Assembly (NCBI GenBank): GCA_963813895.1
Contig: CAWFAS010000005.1
Coordinates: forward strand, 186,001-250,000
Direction: 5' to 3'
From: DASZWJ01 sp963813895
Lineage (GTDB): Bacteria > Pseudomonadota > Gammaproteobacteria > JAURND01
Length of the DNA: 64,000 bases
The notes beneath the pieces were generated by a model that saw only the letters and a program-made list of their open reading frames with translations, was not told the origin of the DNA and ran no database searches. Below are positions 63,632-64,000 of this stretch, in pieces. The translations under genes were made by a program, and so were the position numbers. Within the stretch, counting starts at the first letter, position 1, and each line of letters opens with the position of its first letter.

Positions 63632-64000
63632 ATGATCTCCAAGTTTTTTATCGAACGGCCGATACTTGCCAATGTGATTGCGTTGCTGCTGGTTTTTTTA
63701 GGTCTTGTGGCCATTATCGTTTTGCCGGTATCGCAATATCCTGCGATTGTGCCGCCCACTATTCAAGTCACAACCACCTATCCCGGCGCTGATGCTAAAA
63801 CTTTGATTAAAACCGTGGCATTGCCTATAGAATCCCAAGTAAATGGGGTGGAAAATATGCTCTATATGCAATCGACCAGCACTAATAATGGCACTTATAA
63901 CTTGATTGTGACGTTTGCCATTGGCACTGACCTCAATTTTGCGCAAGTTTTGGTACAAAACCGTGTGCAAGCGGCAATGGCACAATTACCGCAGCCCGTT
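63632..64000 (+). CDS. RND-family inner-membrane transporter, 5' part
   Basis: The first 123 residues run off the window. The start MISKFFIERPILANVIALLL is the typical first helix of AcrB/MexF-type pumps, followed by VSQYPAIVPPTIQVTTTYPG, VEGVENMLYM-like QVNGVENMLYMQSTSTNNGT and FAQVLVQNRVQAAMAQLPQP, all conserved. It starts 1 bp after the adaptor stop. A functional pump depends on the adaptor frameshift being repaired or an error. Confidence 0.93.
   Translation, partial: MISKFFIERPILANVIALLLVFLGLVAIIVLPVSQYPAIVPPTIQVTTTYPGADAKTLIKTVALPIESQVNGVENMLYMQSTSTNNGTYNLIVTFAIGTDLNFAQVLVQNRVQAAMAQLPQPV

Overview
The window looks like part of the chromosome of an AT-leaning gammaproteobacterium. Housekeeping genes (rsmJ, gmhB, radC, dut, proC, ATP-type pckA, yqgE-yqgF, pyrB, ribE, uup) are typical of that class. 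Eukaryote-facing or effector-like ORFs (a leucine-rich-repeat protein, a decayed ORF ending in a CAAX-like tail, an F-box-like scrap, a low-complexity Ser-rich protein), many decayed genes and many palindromic repeats suggest a host-associated member of the Legionellales (Legionella / Coxiella / Aquicella / Berkiella neighbourhood). The placement is inference; no marker gene was aligned.

Layout. 1-1.75 kb: 3' part of a 23S rRNA gene and a 5S rRNA. 2.0-3.57 kb: a multiply frameshifted pseudogene. 3.85-9.9 kb: M23 endopeptidase, LuxR-type regulator with an NTF2/SnoaL-like N terminus, DMT transporter, rsmJ, gmhB. 10.2-15.5 kb: minus-strand cytochrome-oxidase assembly cluster (acylphosphatase, TlpA-like lipoprotein, SCO1, CyoE/CtaB, CtaA, SCO-like protein, SURF1) with a DUF2909 gene diverging from SURF1. 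15.5-22.5 kb: dut, radC, elyC-like, yggT, proC, pckA, yqgE, yqgF. 22.5-24.2 kb: vapBC module and an alpha/beta hydrolase. 24.5-33.2 kb: pyrB, riboflavin synthase, DedA, GST, two leucine-catabolism genes, two glycine-zipper proteins, Dps, DUF1835, PAP2 phosphatase. 33.5-39.8 kb: DUF3775, MltD-like transglycosylase, MATE pump, YihY, Uup.

From 39.8 kb the window is accessory: a frameshifted ORF, a UmuD-like protease divergent from an XRE protein, an LRR protein, a GNAT, a WbdD-like methyltransferase-kinase fusion, a peroxiredoxin/DsbA-like pair, a DJ-1/PfpI protein between two tiny basic proteins, an aquaglyceroporin, a deoxyhypusine-synthase-like enzyme, two near-identical nucleotidyltransferase-HEPN genes flanking a Fic-family gene, a decayed Rpn-like gene split by a MITE, a candidate effector, and the start of an RND efflux operon whose adaptor gene is frameshifted.

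Most unusual signals. (1) Three 181-185 bp palindromes share a 37 bp central core but have partly or wholly different arms; two further copies carry the same ~105 bp palindromic element inserted at exactly the same position of the core. (2) A 280 bp MITE with 20 bp terminal inverted repeats and 9 bp target duplications. (3) Two MNT-HEPN genes almost identical except for one 22-residue patch. (4) Three intergenic regions share an ATGGACTACA box; two of them have, about 60 bp downstream, hairpins presenting GGA in the loop, as in CsrA/RsmA-sequestering RNAs. (5) A ladder of four (G/A)CCGTA sites about 20 bp apart over the start of the Fic gene.
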